Shown: positions 1 to 9,045 of the stretch, one piece after another
Position numbering within the stretch: the stretch's first letter is position 1
Layout of the letters: every line of letters starts with the position of its first letter
DNA from: Enterococcus florum
GTDB lineage: Bacteria; Bacillota; Bacilli; Lactobacillales; Enterococcaceae
Length of the DNA stretch: 64,000 bases
Assembly (NCBI RefSeq): GCF_004309355.1
Contig: NZ_BJCC01000006.1
Span: forward strand, 1 to 64,000
Direction of reading: 5' to 3'
The notes under the pieces: generated by a model
What the model saw: the letters and a program-made list of their open reading frames with translations, nothing else
Database searches by the model: none
What the model was told of the DNA's origin: nothing
Translations under genes and position numbers: made by a program

Positions 1-23
1 GAGAGGCTTCCAGCCGAAGAGCA

Positions 24-47
24 AACCACCCGTTTTCACGGGTGGTT
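24..47 (+). terminator. Hairpin, probable terminator of a gene left of the window
   Basis: A nine-base stem (AACCACCCG paired with CGGGTGGTT) closes on a six-base loop. No long T run follows, so termination strength is uncertain. It lies just left of the IS remnant and probably belongs to the gene upstream of the window. Confidence 0.45.
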
Positions 48-64
48 ATGATTTGTATGTTTTG

Positions 65-1250
65 AAAAGAGGCTGACCTAAAAGCTTCTTTAAAGAAAAA
101 TTAGCAAAATTAAGCTGAACGAAAGAGATACTGAAAATGATTTTTTGCGATTTTTACGAGTTCATTGAAGAAGTCCCTACAATTTTCTAGAAGATATCCG
201 TGAGGGGTATCCTTACACTTTCGCGAGAAAAATTACGCCACTTAGCCTGATGCTTCAAATGTTTTCGCAAAAGGGAACTACGCAATTTTCGGAACTGTTT
301 AATTTCTACACAGCTTAAAATAAACCGTTTGATATTTCAACAGTTGCTTTTTGCAACCGACGAATGAAATTTAATCCTGAGGTACTTCATTTAATGATGG
401 GTGATTATTTGTCAATGGTCTATGAAAACTACGACGATAATCTGGCGAAATTGAACGCTTATAGTGCCAAAGCGATTGATGGATCGGTTATTATTCTGTC
501 TTCAACAGAATAAAATGATAAAGGTTATGGCAAAAATAAGCCTAATCAAAGCATTAGTCCAGTGATGGCAAAAATTCCATTTCTGTATGATTGTATCAAT
601 AAGATTGTGTTGGACACCTGTATTAAACCGTATAAATTTAGTGAGCATGAATGCGCTTCGCGCCAAACTGATGAATACTACCTATTCCCTGCGTTTTGTA
701 AAAATCCCTTTAGTCAAGGGCAGTACTGGTGACACTTACGATGAGTTGCTTTTGATAAATTTAACGCCGGAAGAATTTTCATTGGATGGGTTAAAGGAAA
801 TCTATCGTTTGAGAAGGGAAATTGAAACGGCCTATAATATCTTGAAAAATCGCATGAAGTTTGGAAGAATTCAGTGGCATACGTGAGCGCTTGATTCGAC
901 AAGGTATTTACTGTTGTGTCTAGTTATACAATTTAATTATGCTCTACATCATCGAAATAAATGAAGCAGAGCAAATACTCTAAGAACAAAATAAATACGA
1001 AATGAGGTGAAACATCGGTCTCTCTATTGGCATTGTAAAAACGTATTTTATTCAATCGGTTATTCAAAAGATCCAGAAAAACGACAAGAATATGTGGCAC
1101 AAATGGAAGATTTAATTAAACATCACCTTGTCCCTGTTCGTCCAAAACGAACTGCTAAAAGATAGCATAGCGTAAATAAATCAAGCCGATCGTACCGTTG
1201 TACCTATTAAAAATAGGTAGAATGAGATGGCTTATTTAGTCATGGCTTTT
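65..1250 (+). mobile_element. Decayed IS4-family insertion sequence
   Basis: The segment holds a degenerate transposase gene and ends in possible imperfect inverted repeats: AAAAG..TGAC..TAAA..AGC around 65-85 and its approximate complement around 1229-1250. The coding part is broken by stops and shifts, so it should not move by itself. The family call rests on the transposase C-terminal signature. The ends are inferred by eye from a weak match and may be off; no target-site duplication could be confirmed. Confidence 0.45.
130..1165 (+). pseudogene. IS4-family transposase pseudogene
   Basis: Fragments of one DDE transposase can be read in several frames. A piece at about 364-512 contains AIDGSVII, which fits the first catalytic Asp region, and ends in a stop. 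The piece at 587-886 contains YRLRREIETAYNILK, which matches the IS4 signature Y-x2-R-x3-E-x6-K exactly. A tail ending in VPVRPKRTAKR stops near 1165. In-frame stops and frameshifts separate the pieces, and no intact start with a ribosome site is visible. It is a relic without an active product. Confidence 0.75.
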
Positions 1251-1264
1251 GCATGTAAAATACA

Positions 1265-1313
1265 AAGCAGTAGATCAGATTGAAGAAAAATTTCTTAATC
1301 CGATCTACTGCTT
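1265..1313. terminator. Long hairpin downstream of the IS remnant
   Basis: A 17-base stem with one mismatch (AAGCAGTAGATC pairs with GATCTACTGCTT) encloses a 15-base loop. The run TTATTTG follows on the plus strand. The rest of the non-coding stretch between the IS remnant and 1628 shows no gene that I can support. Confidence 0.5.
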
Positions 1314-1627
1314 ATTTGTCAATATACTTAAGTTAATGACATTGCGTTCACACGGGTGATTTTGATTGTCTTGGATACCGTAGTGATAAAAATTGATTTT
1401 ACGATGATTTTTAACTATTCTCGAAATTTAACATAAAGTAGGACAAGATTTACGTTGAATTCCTATTCTTTCCTCACAGAGAGTATCGGAATGAAAAATG
1501 ATAATAAAATTGATTGCAGAATTGGGCTCTTTTAGTAAAGATTTTTTTTAATTGTATAAGTAGAATTGGTTTTAGATAATGAACAGCTGGAATTGATGCG
1601 CTTACAAAAAATAGGAGGAGTGATAAC

Positions 1628-3376
1628 ATGGGACAACCGTCAGTTTTTCCAACAGGTACGACAATTTATAAACCCGAAGAATGTTGGAACGGATACACAC
1701 TTTATAACGCACATAATTTAGGTGCAATGTTAGTTGATATGAATGGAAAGATTGTAAGACACTGGCAGAATTTTCAGGGGTTTCCGAACAAAATCTTACC
1801 AAATGGAGACATTATGGGACACTTTGGTAATCGTAGTGGAAAGTTCGGTTTTCAAGATGGACTTCAATTAGTTCAAGTAGATTGGGAAGGCAACGTAGTA
1901 TGGAAATTTGATAAAGGAGAATATATTGAAGATCCAGGAGAAACCCCTCAATGGATGGCGAGGTGTCACCACGATTATCAAAGAGAAGGAAACCCAGTCG
2001 GCTACTACACGCCGGAGTTAAATGCTAAAACTGATTCAGGCAATACATTGATACTAAGTCACAAAAATGTAGTTAACTCTAAAATTAGTGAAAAAACATT
2101 ACTTGATGATTGTATTTATGAAGTTGATTGGACGGGAAAAATTATTTGGGAATGGTATTGTCACGAGCATTTTGATGAGCTCGGTTTTACTGAGCAAATG
2201 AAAACCGTCTTATTCCGTGATCCTAATATGATGTCGATTGGTGAAGGTATGGGTGATTGGGTTCATATTAATTGTATGTCAATGTTAGGACCTAATAAAT
2301 GGTATGAAGCTGGGGATAGCCGCTTTCATCCAGATAATATTATTTGTGACTGTCGAGAAGCTAATATATTATTTATCATTGACAAAAAAACAGGAGAATT
2401 ATGTTGGAAACTTGGTCCGGATTATTCAGATCCTGAACTATCTCATATTGGTGCTATTATCGGCCAACATCACACCCATATGATTCCTAAAGGACTACCA
2501 GGAGAAGGGAATATATTAGTTTTCGATAATGGTGGATGGGCTGGTTATGGATTTCCAAACGAACAATCAACTTTTGGTGAAAAAAGTGCGCGCCGTGATT
2601 ACTCTCGTGTTCTAGAAATTAATCCTATTACACTGGATTTAGAATGGCAATATACGAAATGTACTTTTGGGGTTCCATATCCTGTTGGAAGTCATCATTT
2701 TTATAGTGAATTAGTAAGCTCTGCTCAACGGTTGGAAAATGGAAATACATTGATATGCGAGGGAACGGAGGGTAGATTCTTAGAAGTAACAAAAAATCAT
2801 GAGGTAGTTTGGGAGTTTGTTAATCCCTATATTGGTCCAGGGAATGTTTATCGAGCTTATAGGATTCCATACGAATGGATACCAACTGAAAAACCCGAAG
2901 AAGTACCCGTACTTCCTATCGACAATACAGAATTACGTTTAGATGGTGCAGCACCAAAAAAAATGGAAAATGTATTTATTATCAATGGAACCTTTGAGCA
3001 ACCCACAGCTCCAAAAGCGACAAGTTTAATGGAAGCACAAAAAATAAATGCACTCAAATTACCCAAATTATTTGCTATTGATTCAAAAAGAATTAAAGAG
3101 ATTACTTCAGATAAGGTTGACTTACTTAAGTTGAATGCGAGTAAAGCGGTTATCGTTTTTGGCGCATTAAGATGTGAAAACAGTAGGGTGTTTTACCAGA
3201 AAATTTCGGGTAGTAATAAAGTAAGAGAAGAAGAACCAGTATATTGGGTCGATGTTGATAAATATCCAAAGTTTGCTGATGAGTATGAAATATCAGTAAC
3301 ACCTACAACAAAAATTGTAGAAAAAAACGAGGTGGTAAAAACTTTTGTAGGCGTTTCCAGTGCAGATTTTCTTTAG
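1628..3376 (+). CDS. Arylsulfotransferase-family protein with C-terminal thioredoxin-like domain
   Basis: Residues 1 to about 440 resemble the bacterial arylsulfate sulfotransferase (ASST) beta-propeller family: repeated blades of the form 'G.IVW.....', a DWVHINCMS segment, a His-rich QHHTHMIPKG followed by ILVFDNGG, and a YSRVLEINP stretch. Family members move sulfate from one phenol to another without PAPS. Residues from about 475 to 582 look like a thioredoxin fold: VIVFGALRC, a YWVDVDKYPKFADEY strand-helix, a cis-proline-like SVTPT, then a beta hairpin. The usual CxxC is reduced to a single Cys (RCENS), so ordinary disulfide redox activity is unlikely. There is no signal peptide, so it should be cytoplasmic, unlike E. 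coli AssT. The start is fixed by AGGAGG at 1613-1618. It lies 33 bases ahead of a permease gene and probably forms an operon with it. The substrate is unknown. Confidence 0.7.
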   Translation: MGQPSVFPTGTTIYKPEECWNGYTLYNAHNLGAMLVDMNGKIVRHWQNFQGFPNKILPNGDIMGHFGNRSGKFGFQDGLQLVQVDWEGNVVWKFDKGEYIEDPGETPQWMARCHHDYQREGNPVGYYTPELNAKTDSGNTLILSHKNVVNSKISEKTLLDDCIYEVDWTGKIIWEWYCHEHFDELGFTEQMKTVLFRDPNMMSIGEGMGDWVHINCMSMLGPNKWYEAGDSRFHPDNIICDCREANILFIIDKKTGELCWKLGPDYSDPELSHIGAIIGQHHTHMIPKGLPGEGNILVFDNGGWAGYGFPNEQSTFGEKSARRDYSRVLEINPITLDLEWQYTKCTFGVPYPVGSHHFYSELVSSAQRLENGNTLICEGTEGRFLEVTKNHEVVWEFVNPYIGPGNVYRAYRIPYEWIPTEKPEEVPVLPIDNTELRLDGAAPKKMENVFIINGTFEQPTAPKATSLMEAQKINALKLPKLFAIDSKRIKEITSDKVDLLKLNASKAVIVFGALRCENSRVFYQKISGSNKVREEEPVYWVDVDKYPKFADEYEISVTPTTKIVEKNEVVKTFVGVSSADFL

Positions 3377-3409
3377 TAAAAGGTAAGTGTCATTTAAGGA
3401 GGAATAAAA

Positions 3410-4912
3410 ATGGAAACTGAGGAAAAAGAAGTCCTTTTGGTTAGATCTGAGAAAAAAAAGATTAGTATCTCAAGTATTATTGATATATTTGCGGTTTTTG
3501 TAATGTTCATATTTTGGATCCTTCCTCCGATAAGTACTATTACTCCAATAGGCATGCGTGTATTGGGTGCTTTTTTAGGGATGGTGATATTGTGGGCGAA
3601 AGGAAACATTTTATGGCCTAGTATCATGGGGCTAGTCATGATAGCTTTATCTGGTTATGCAGGAGAGGGTAGTGCGGGATTTGGTGCTGTTTTTAAAGAT
3701 GCTTTTGGAAATGAAACGGTCATACTTGTTATTATGGCAACCATTCTATTTGGAGGCATGACAGAATCTGGTGTTACAAAGCATATCGCAAACTGGATTT
3801 TGACACGGAAAATGATAACAGGAAGACCTTATGTTTTCATTGCCTTTGTATTTTTAGCAGGATGGATACTATGTCTTTTAGTTGGGGGGGCAGTTCCAGC
3901 ATTAATCATGATGTGGCCTATTGCCATTCGACTTATCGAATCTCTTAATATAAAAAAGGAAGATAGGATTTGGTCATTTTTCTTTATCGGAATGTTTGCT
4001 ACAATTACTCTCGGAATGCCGTTATTACCCTTTAGAGGGGCGGTATTAGCTGTAGTGGGAGCTTATGAAGGCATGACTGGTTTATCCGTGGATTATTTGC
4101 CATTTATGCTTTTGAACTTTATTATTACATCACTATTCATTTTTCTATACATCATTGTTTTAAAATTTATTATTAAACCAGATGTTTCAAAAATGAAAGA
4201 TGTAGATGCTGAAAAAATGAAAAAAGAAAATGAACTTGAGCCAATGAACATTGCACAGAAGATTTATCTGTTCATGGTCCCGACATATGTCATTATGTTG
4301 CTTCTCCCAAGTGTTCTACCCGAAACTATTCCAGGGGTCAAGTTACTTTCAACACTAGGTACTCTAGGAGTTACATCTCTATGGATCGTTGCCTTCTTGA
4401 TTGTGAAATATCAGAGTAGAGAATTACTGAATTTTAAAGAAGCAGCCTATAAACATTTTGCGTGGGGGATCTATTTTATGATCGCCGCAGCTGTATATGC
4501 CGGTAACACACTCTCAAATGATGTAACTGGTATTAAAGGATTTTTAATTCAAATACTTGATCCTATTCTAGGTGGGCGATCGGAGTTTGTTTTCGTTGCC
4601 ATACTATTTTTAGCTGCATTAATCCTAACATCTTTCGCGAACAATGCTGCGATGGGGATTGTACTTCTTCCTGTCGCAATCGCTTTTTGCGAACAAAAAG
4701 GAATTGCGCCAACGCCAGTTATCATGTGCTTGACGATGTTAGTATTTATGGCAATGTTAACACCAGCTGCCTCTCCTCATGCGAGTATGATGTTTGGACA
4801 TAAGGATATCTATGATTCAAAAGATATCATGAAATTAGGTTTTCCGATTGTCTTTTCAGTTTGGTTGTTATATCTTTTTGTTGGCTATCCGTTAGCAAAA
4901 ATTCTATTTTAA
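3410..4912 (+). CDS. DASS/SLC13-type anion permease
   Basis: A 500-residue integral membrane protein with about 11-12 hydrophobic segments arranged in two halves. The first half has a GGAVPALIMMWP loop, and the second half has TSFANNAAMGIVLLP and LTPAASPHASMMFG. These resemble the two re-entrant anion-binding motifs of the divalent anion/Na+ symporter and ion transporter superfamily. Such carriers move dicarboxylates, sulfate or related anions. The N-terminus is charged and cytoplasmic, with GGAGG ahead of the ATG. Its position directly after the sulfotransferase-like gene suggests a sulfated or carboxylated aromatic substrate, but this is inference from context. A terminator follows at 4932. 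Confidence 0.75.
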   Translation: METEEKEVLLVRSEKKKISISSIIDIFAVFVMFIFWILPPISTITPIGMRVLGAFLGMVILWAKGNILWPSIMGLVMIALSGYAGEGSAGFGAVFKDAFGNETVILVIMATILFGGMTESGVTKHIANWILTRKMITGRPYVFIAFVFLAGWILCLLVGGAVPALIMMWPIAIRLIESLNIKKEDRIWSFFFIGMFATITLGMPLLPFRGAVLAVVGAYEGMTGLSVDYLPFMLLNFIITSLFIFLYIIVLKFIIKPDVSKMKDVDAEKMKKENELEPMNIAQKIYLFMVPTYVIMLLLPSVLPETIPGVKLLSTLGTLGVTSLWIVAFLIVKYQSRELLNFKEAAYKHFAWGIYFMIAAAVYAGNTLSNDVTGIKGFLIQILDPILGGRSEFVFVAILFLAALILTSFANNAAMGIVLLPVAIAFCEQKGIAPTPVIMCLTMLVFMAMLTPAASPHASMMFGHKDIYDSKDIMKLGFPIVFSVWLLYLFVGYPLAKILF

Positions 4913-4931
4913 AAATGTAACTACAAGAATT

Positions 4932-4973
4932 ACCACTAACCAATTTTTATTGAAATCTGGTTAGTGGTTTTTA
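4932..4973 (+). terminator. Intrinsic terminator after the permease
   Basis: An 11-base perfect stem (ACCACTAACCA with TGGTTAGTGGT) is followed by a T run. Apart from this hairpin, the non-coding stretch 4913-5254 shows only AT-rich sequence with no gene or convincing promoter. Confidence 0.85.
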
Positions 4974-5254
4974 GATGTGTTTCAAGAAAATACAGGAATG
5001 CATATTTAAAGGCATTATTACCCATTTATTTAAGTATTCCATACTCTTGATCTGAAAAGAAATGGTAGACATTTTAGAATTTACTCATGCTAATAACATA
5101 AATAGAATATTAAATTATGTTCTCAAAAAGAAAGAGGGGAAATCTTGAAGGAAAGATATAAATATTTCAATCAGTATTGAGCAAAACTTCCAATGATTCG
5201 CTGAAATAAAGTCTTTAAAATGAAAGTCAAATAGAACAGAAAGAAGGAATAATC

Positions 5255-6169
5255 ATGAAACTAGGAATCGTTAGTGCTATTTTTGATCAAAGTAATTTCG
5301 AAGAGATGATTGATATCGTAGCAGAAAACGGTCTTGATTGTGTTGAAGTTGCTTGTTGGCCGGCAGGAAAAGCAGAAAGGCGATATGCGGGTGTATCCCA
5401 TATTGATACTAAAAATTTGACCCAAGAAAAAGCGGAAGAAATCTTAACTTACTGTAAACAAAAAAATGTGGAGTTGTCGGCTTTGGCTTATTATCCTAAT
5501 CCGTTGGATGAAAATTTAGCTAAGCGGCAAGAAGTGATTGATCATTTATACACTTTGATTGATGCAGCGAGCTTAATGAATATCAATTTAGTGACAACAT
5601 TTGTCGGACGTATGCCAAGTAAATCAGTTTCTGAAAATATTCAGGAAGCGGCTAATGTTTGGAACCCAATTGTAAAATATGCTGAAGAGAAAGAAGTGAA
5701 AATCGCGATTGAAAATTGTCCGATGCTCTTCACTGAAGATGAATGGCCAGGTGGACAAAATATCATGACCTCGCCAAGTAATTGGCGCAAAGTCTTTGAA
5801 GTGATCGACAGCGACTATTTTGGGATCAATTATGATCCATCACACTTCATTTGGCAGCGGATTGATTATATAAGCCCATTGTACGAGTTCAAAGACAAGA
5901 TTTTCCATGTTCATTACAAAGATATCAAGGTTTCTGCAGAAAAATTGGCTGATGTTGGTGTCATGGCAACCCCACTAGAATATATGAGTCCGAAGCTGCC
6001 TGGTTTAGGCGATGTTGATTGGGGAAAATACGTATCGGCATTAACTGATATTGGTTATGAAGGCTATACCTGTATTGAAGTGGAAGATAAGGCTTTTGAG
6101 AAAACTTATGAAGATGTGAAGAAATCTGTGGCATTAAGTACGAAATATTTAAGAAACTTCGTTATTTAG
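5255..6169 (+). CDS. Sugar phosphate isomerase/epimerase family protein (xylose isomerase-like TIM barrel)
   Basis: A 304-residue AP-endonuclease-2/xylose-isomerase-like TIM barrel. The expected metal ligands are visible: Glu in IAIENCP (about 152), Asp and His in YDPSHF (about 194-197), His residues in HVHYKD (about 218-220) and Glu in CIEVEDK (about 274). Members isomerise or epimerise free or phosphorylated keto sugars. The start has AGAAGGAAT upstream. It is followed by its own strong terminator and then by a ROK kinase, and the deglycosidase operon comes next. A role in processing the sugar released by that operon is plausible but not shown. Confidence 0.8.
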   Translation: MKLGIVSAIFDQSNFEEMIDIVAENGLDCVEVACWPAGKAERRYAGVSHIDTKNLTQEKAEEILTYCKQKNVELSALAYYPNPLDENLAKRQEVIDHLYTLIDAASLMNINLVTTFVGRMPSKSVSENIQEAANVWNPIVKYAEEKEVKIAIENCPMLFTEDEWPGGQNIMTSPSNWRKVFEVIDSDYFGINYDPSHFIWQRIDYISPLYEFKDKIFHVHYKDIKVSAEKLADVGVMATPLEYMSPKLPGLGDVDWGKYVSALTDIGYEGYTCIEVEDKAFEKTYEDVKKSVALSTKYLRNFVI

Positions 6170-6178
6170 AAAATTTAT

Positions 6179-6215
6179 ATGAAGAGAACGAGGAGATTCG
6201 TTCTCTTCATTTTTA
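6179..6215 (+). terminator. Intrinsic terminator after the isomerase gene
   Basis: A 13-base perfect stem (ATGAAGAGAACGA with TCGTTCTCTTCAT) with a six-base loop is followed by TTTT. It lies between the isomerase and the ROK kinase, so the kinase may depend on partial read-through. Confidence 0.85.
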
Positions 6216-6250
6216 GGTGTTAGGTCTTTTTAATTTGAGGAGGAAAAATA

Positions 6251-7216
6251 ATGATAAAACAAATGATCGGTATTGATATAGGTGGAACGGCGATCAAGTT
6301 AGCTCTGATTGATGTCTATGGAGAGATTCACAAGAAATGGCAGATCCCCACTAATATCTCGGATAATGGTAGAAAGATTCCAACCGACATCATCAGCAGT
6401 ATTCAACATACAATCCTTGATCAAAAGCATCAGGAATCGGAGATCATCGGTGTTGGCATCGGTGTTCCGGGTCCTATTTCACCAGACGGACAGACCGTTG
6501 TTCGTGCGGTCAATTTAGGGTGGGAAGATATGCCACTAAAATCCGCTATTGAAAAAGAGTTGGATATTCCTGTCGTACTTTTGAACGATGCCAATGCGGC
6601 GGCCTTAGGAGAAATGTGGAAGGGGGCAGCTAGAGGAAAAGCCAGTCTAGTTTTTATCACTTTAGGAACTGGTGTGGGAGGCGGAATCATTATTGATGGG
6701 AAGGTCATCAACGGTGTCCATTCTTCTGGCGGTGAGATTGGACATATTCCGGTTTATTCGGAAGAAAAGCGCGTGTGCGGCTGCGGCAATATTAATTGCT
6801 TAGAAACATTTGCTTCAGCTAATGGGTTTGTTAAAACGATGAAAATGTTGTTGCCAGATAAGACGACCAAATTTACCGCAGTTGATATTTTTGATTGGGC
6901 TAAAGCTGATGATTCCAAAGCTAAAGAGGCTTTAGCAATAACGGTGACTTATTTAGGTAAGGCGATTGCAGGTATCATGAATACGGTCGATGCCGAAGAA
7001 GTAGTTATTGGAGGCGGCTTGTCTGGAGCGGGAACTGCGCTATTAAAGCCGTTAAAAGAACAAATTGATCGTTCTATTTTTCCGGCGATTCGCGGAAATT
7101 ATAAATTAAGCAGGGCACAGTTGGGAAATGATGCTGGGATTTATGGTGCTGTTTATTCCTATTTATCAAGTGACGATAGTTTAACCTTCGAAGAGACGAC
7201 CGGCATAAATGCCTGA
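6251..7216 (+). CDS. ROK-family sugar kinase
   Basis: A 321-residue ROK (repressor/ORF/kinase) protein without the N-terminal winged helix, hence a kinase and not a repressor. Visible motifs are the N-terminal phosphate loop DIGGTAIKLALID, the catalytic LNDANAAALGE, the second phosphate loop ITLGTGVGGGII, the ROK signature GGEIGHIPV, and the zinc-binding CGCGNINCLE. Glucose, mannose, N-acetylmannosamine and allose kinases share this layout, so the sugar cannot be fixed. GGAGG precedes the ATG. It could phosphorylate the hexose released from glycosides by the downstream operon. Confidence 0.85.
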   Translation: MIKQMIGIDIGGTAIKLALIDVYGEIHKKWQIPTNISDNGRKIPTDIISSIQHTILDQKHQESEIIGVGIGVPGPISPDGQTVVRAVNLGWEDMPLKSAIEKELDIPVVLLNDANAAALGEMWKGAARGKASLVFITLGTGVGGGIIIDGKVINGVHSSGGEIGHIPVYSEEKRVCGCGNINCLETFASANGFVKTMKMLLPDKTTKFTAVDIFDWAKADDSKAKEALAITVTYLGKAIAGIMNTVDAEEVVIGGGLSGAGTALLKPLKEQIDRSIFPAIRGNYKLSRAQLGNDAGIYGAVYSYLSSDDSLTFEETTGINA

Positions 7217-7279
7217 TTTTGTCCTAAACCAATTGTTGGTAAAGACAAATAAGGAGCTTCGATATTGTTAGGACAAAAT
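7216..7279. repeat. 12-base inverted repeat between the kinase and deglycosidase operons
   Basis: ATTTTGTCCTAA at 7216-7227 is matched by its perfect complement TTAGGACAAAAT at 7268-7279, with a 40-base interior that holds a smaller ACCAATTGTTGGT dyad. There is no T run. It may be a weak terminator or a protein-binding site. Confidence 0.4.
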
Positions 7280-7342
7280 TAATGGGTTAAATTTTGATCT
7301 GAAACTTCTAATTTCTGAAGATAAAAAAAAAGAAGTGAGATT

Positions 7343-7384
7343 TTGCTGTATTTTTGAGTAAAATTAAAATGGAGTGCGCTTCCA
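7343..7384 (+). promoter_or_regulatory. Promoter and operator-like palindrome of the C-glycoside operon
   Basis: TTGCTG (7343-7348), a 16-base spacer and TAAAAT (7365-7370) make a plausible sigma-A promoter. Directly after it, TGGAGTGCGCTTCCA (7370-7384) is an imperfect palindrome with TGGA/TCCA arms over the likely transcription start, a typical place for a repressor. It matches the CcpA cre consensus only partly. The AraC-type protein at 14077 is a candidate regulator; the link is inferred. Confidence 0.45.
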
Positions 7385-7435
7385 AAAAAGCTTAAATTAT
7401 GAGTATAGCAAATAACAAAAAAGGAGGACATTCAA

Positions 7436-7894
7436 ATGTTCGATAATTTTTTAATTCGAAAAGATAGTTTGAAAAACGATGTTGATAAAGAGGGCAATGT
7501 CGTAGGATTTCAATTTGCGGCAAGAAACGCTAACTACCGGGGAGTATTTTTATCCCTTCATAATGGCTACTATATCAAGATTGATGACACCGAATATCCG
7601 AAAGAATTACAAACCTTTGAAATCAATGGAAAAGAACCTCGTGATTTTGAAGAAATCAAAACAGCCGTATGGGAGCATTGGGATTATGACGATGAAGGAA
7701 TCGTCCATGTGAAAAAGCCAGGGGGATTAGCCCCGGGGAAACATACTTTAGCCTTCCAACAATCGGTTCTGGCAGCATACGGATACATGCCAACAGATGA
7801 GGAGTGGGTAAAAAACCCTCCAGTTCCCGGTTCAGGTGCTGGATCAGATAAGACACGCAACATCGTAAAATACGATTTGGAATTGCAAGCATAG
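7436..7894 (+). CDS. dfgB: C-glycoside deglycosidase beta subunit (DUF6379-type)
   Basis: A 152-residue protein resembling the small subunit of bacterial C-glycoside deglycosidases (DfgB of Eubacterium cellulosolvens, DgpC of strain PUE). The pattern is an N-terminal MFDNFLIRKDSL, a central YIKIDDTEYP and a C-terminal proline/glycine-rich section before IVKYDLELQA. It is expected to be a compact beta-barrel without enzyme motifs of its own. In the known systems it forms a hetero-oligomer with the alpha subunit and helps shape the active site that breaks the C-C bond of 3-keto C-glucosides. AAGGAGG precedes the ATG, and the alpha subunit begins 17 bases downstream. The pairing with the alpha subunit is the main support for the call. 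Confidence 0.8.
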   Translation: MFDNFLIRKDSLKNDVDKEGNVVGFQFAARNANYRGVFLSLHNGYYIKIDDTEYPKELQTFEINGKEPRDFEEIKTAVWEHWDYDDEGIVHVKKPGGLAPGKHTLAFQQSVLAAYGYMPTDEEWVKNPPVPGSGAGSDKTRNIVKYDLELQA

Positions 7895-7910
7895 AAGGGA
7901 GCAATTAGTA

Positions 7911-9044
7911 ATGGGAAAAATCAAACGCGGTGTTTCATTTTATAGTTACCAACAAACGCAGTTTTTTAAAGAATTAGATTTAGAAGGACAGGTTAAAGAA
8001 GTCGGTACAAATCTTTTCGGAGCGGATGGGATCGAGATTCTAGATGAGATGTCCCTTCGACAATATCCAAACCCGCCAGAGGAATTTTTCGATCAATGGT
8101 TTGAATGGATGGATAAATACAAAACGACTCCTGTAACAATGGATGTGTTCCATGATGTATTGCAATTTCGGGATCATGTGATGAGCTATTCAGAATCAGC
8201 GGAGCGCTTGAAAAATGATATTCGTTTAGCGAAACGCTTAGGCTTTAAAAATGTTCGTACACTAGCAACCACACCAGTGGAGATCATGATTGAAGCTTTA
8301 CCAGTCGCGGAGGAATGCGATATCAAATTAGGCAAAGAAATCCACGCACCGATCCCGATCAATGGTCAATATGTCAATGAGATCGTGGATTATGCCAAGA
8401 AATCTGGCACTAAGCATTTAGGACTTGTTCCTGACTGGGGCATCTTCGCTTTTCGCCCTTCTGAAGCAGCGTTGGAATGGTACATGCGTCAAGGAGCGAA
8501 ACAAGAAAGCTGTGATCTAGTCGTTCAATTATGTATGGACAATCATTTAGGTAAGAGCAATGAATTAAATGAAATTGATCTTTCCCTATATAGTGCCGGC
8601 AATGTCCAATCTTTGTTCCACCGTTATTTGAAGCATGATGAAGCACCAGCTGATTTATTGCCAGCCTTCAAAAAAATGCAGCAAATGATTCGTGACAATG
8701 TGCCAAATTATACCGATATCGATTTTGAAGTCATGTCACAAGCACTATTGCTTTCTAGAACGAAACCAGAGGACTTAGGAGCGATCATGCCATACATCGT
8801 GAGTATCCACGGCAAATTTTACAATATGTCTGAAATCCCTGGAAACCCTGGTCAATATCAAGATATCGCTATTGATTACGAAGGACCAATCAAATTCTTG
8901 AAGGAAAATGGCTATGAGGGTTATATCAATTCAGAATATGAAGGCCAACGCTACTATCAAGACCGCACGGAAAAAGAACTAAATAATGAAATCGAACAAG
9001 TGAGAAGACATCAAGAAATGCTAAAACGATTGATTGGTGAATAG
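7911..9044 (+). CDS. dfgA: C-glycoside deglycosidase alpha subunit (TIM-barrel, metal-dependent)
   Basis: A 377-residue member of the sugar phosphate isomerase/epimerase superfamily resembling DfgA/DgpB, the catalytic subunit of C-glycoside deglycosidases. Candidate metal ligands and catalytic residues are Glu and His in GKEIHAP (about 143-145), Asp in LVPDWG (about 175), His in SIHGKF (about 299) and Glu in NSEYEG (about 341). Known enzymes cleave the bond between C1 of a 3-keto-glucosyl unit and the aromatic carbon. They need prior oxidation by a Gfo/Idh/MocA dehydrogenase, and two such genes lie downstream. GGGAG sits before the ATG. The start MGKIKRGVSFYSYQQ agrees with the barrel's first strand. 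An ordinary keto-sugar isomerase is the alternative if the beta subunit call is wrong. Confidence 0.8.
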   Translation: MGKIKRGVSFYSYQQTQFFKELDLEGQVKEVGTNLFGADGIEILDEMSLRQYPNPPEEFFDQWFEWMDKYKTTPVTMDVFHDVLQFRDHVMSYSESAERLKNDIRLAKRLGFKNVRTLATTPVEIMIEALPVAEECDIKLGKEIHAPIPINGQYVNEIVDYAKKSGTKHLGLVPDWGIFAFRPSEAALEWYMRQGAKQESCDLVVQLCMDNHLGKSNELNEIDLSLYSAGNVQSLFHRYLKHDEAPADLLPAFKKMQQMIRDNVPNYTDIDFEVMSQALLLSRTKPEDLGAIMPYIVSIHGKFYNMSEIPGNPGQYQDIAIDYEGPIKFLKENGYEGYINSEYEGQRYYQDRTEKELNNEIEQVRRHQEMLKRLIGE

Positions 9045-9045
9045 G

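Noticed and set aside
587-886. Treating the 99-codon transposase fragment as a functional gene
   Set aside because: It is preceded and followed by in-frame-broken pieces of the same transposase, so it is part of a pseudogene.
1593-1606. Possible CcpA (cre) site ahead of the sulfotransferase gene
   Set aside because: Only the right half (CGCTTACA) fits; three fixed positions of the left half mismatch.
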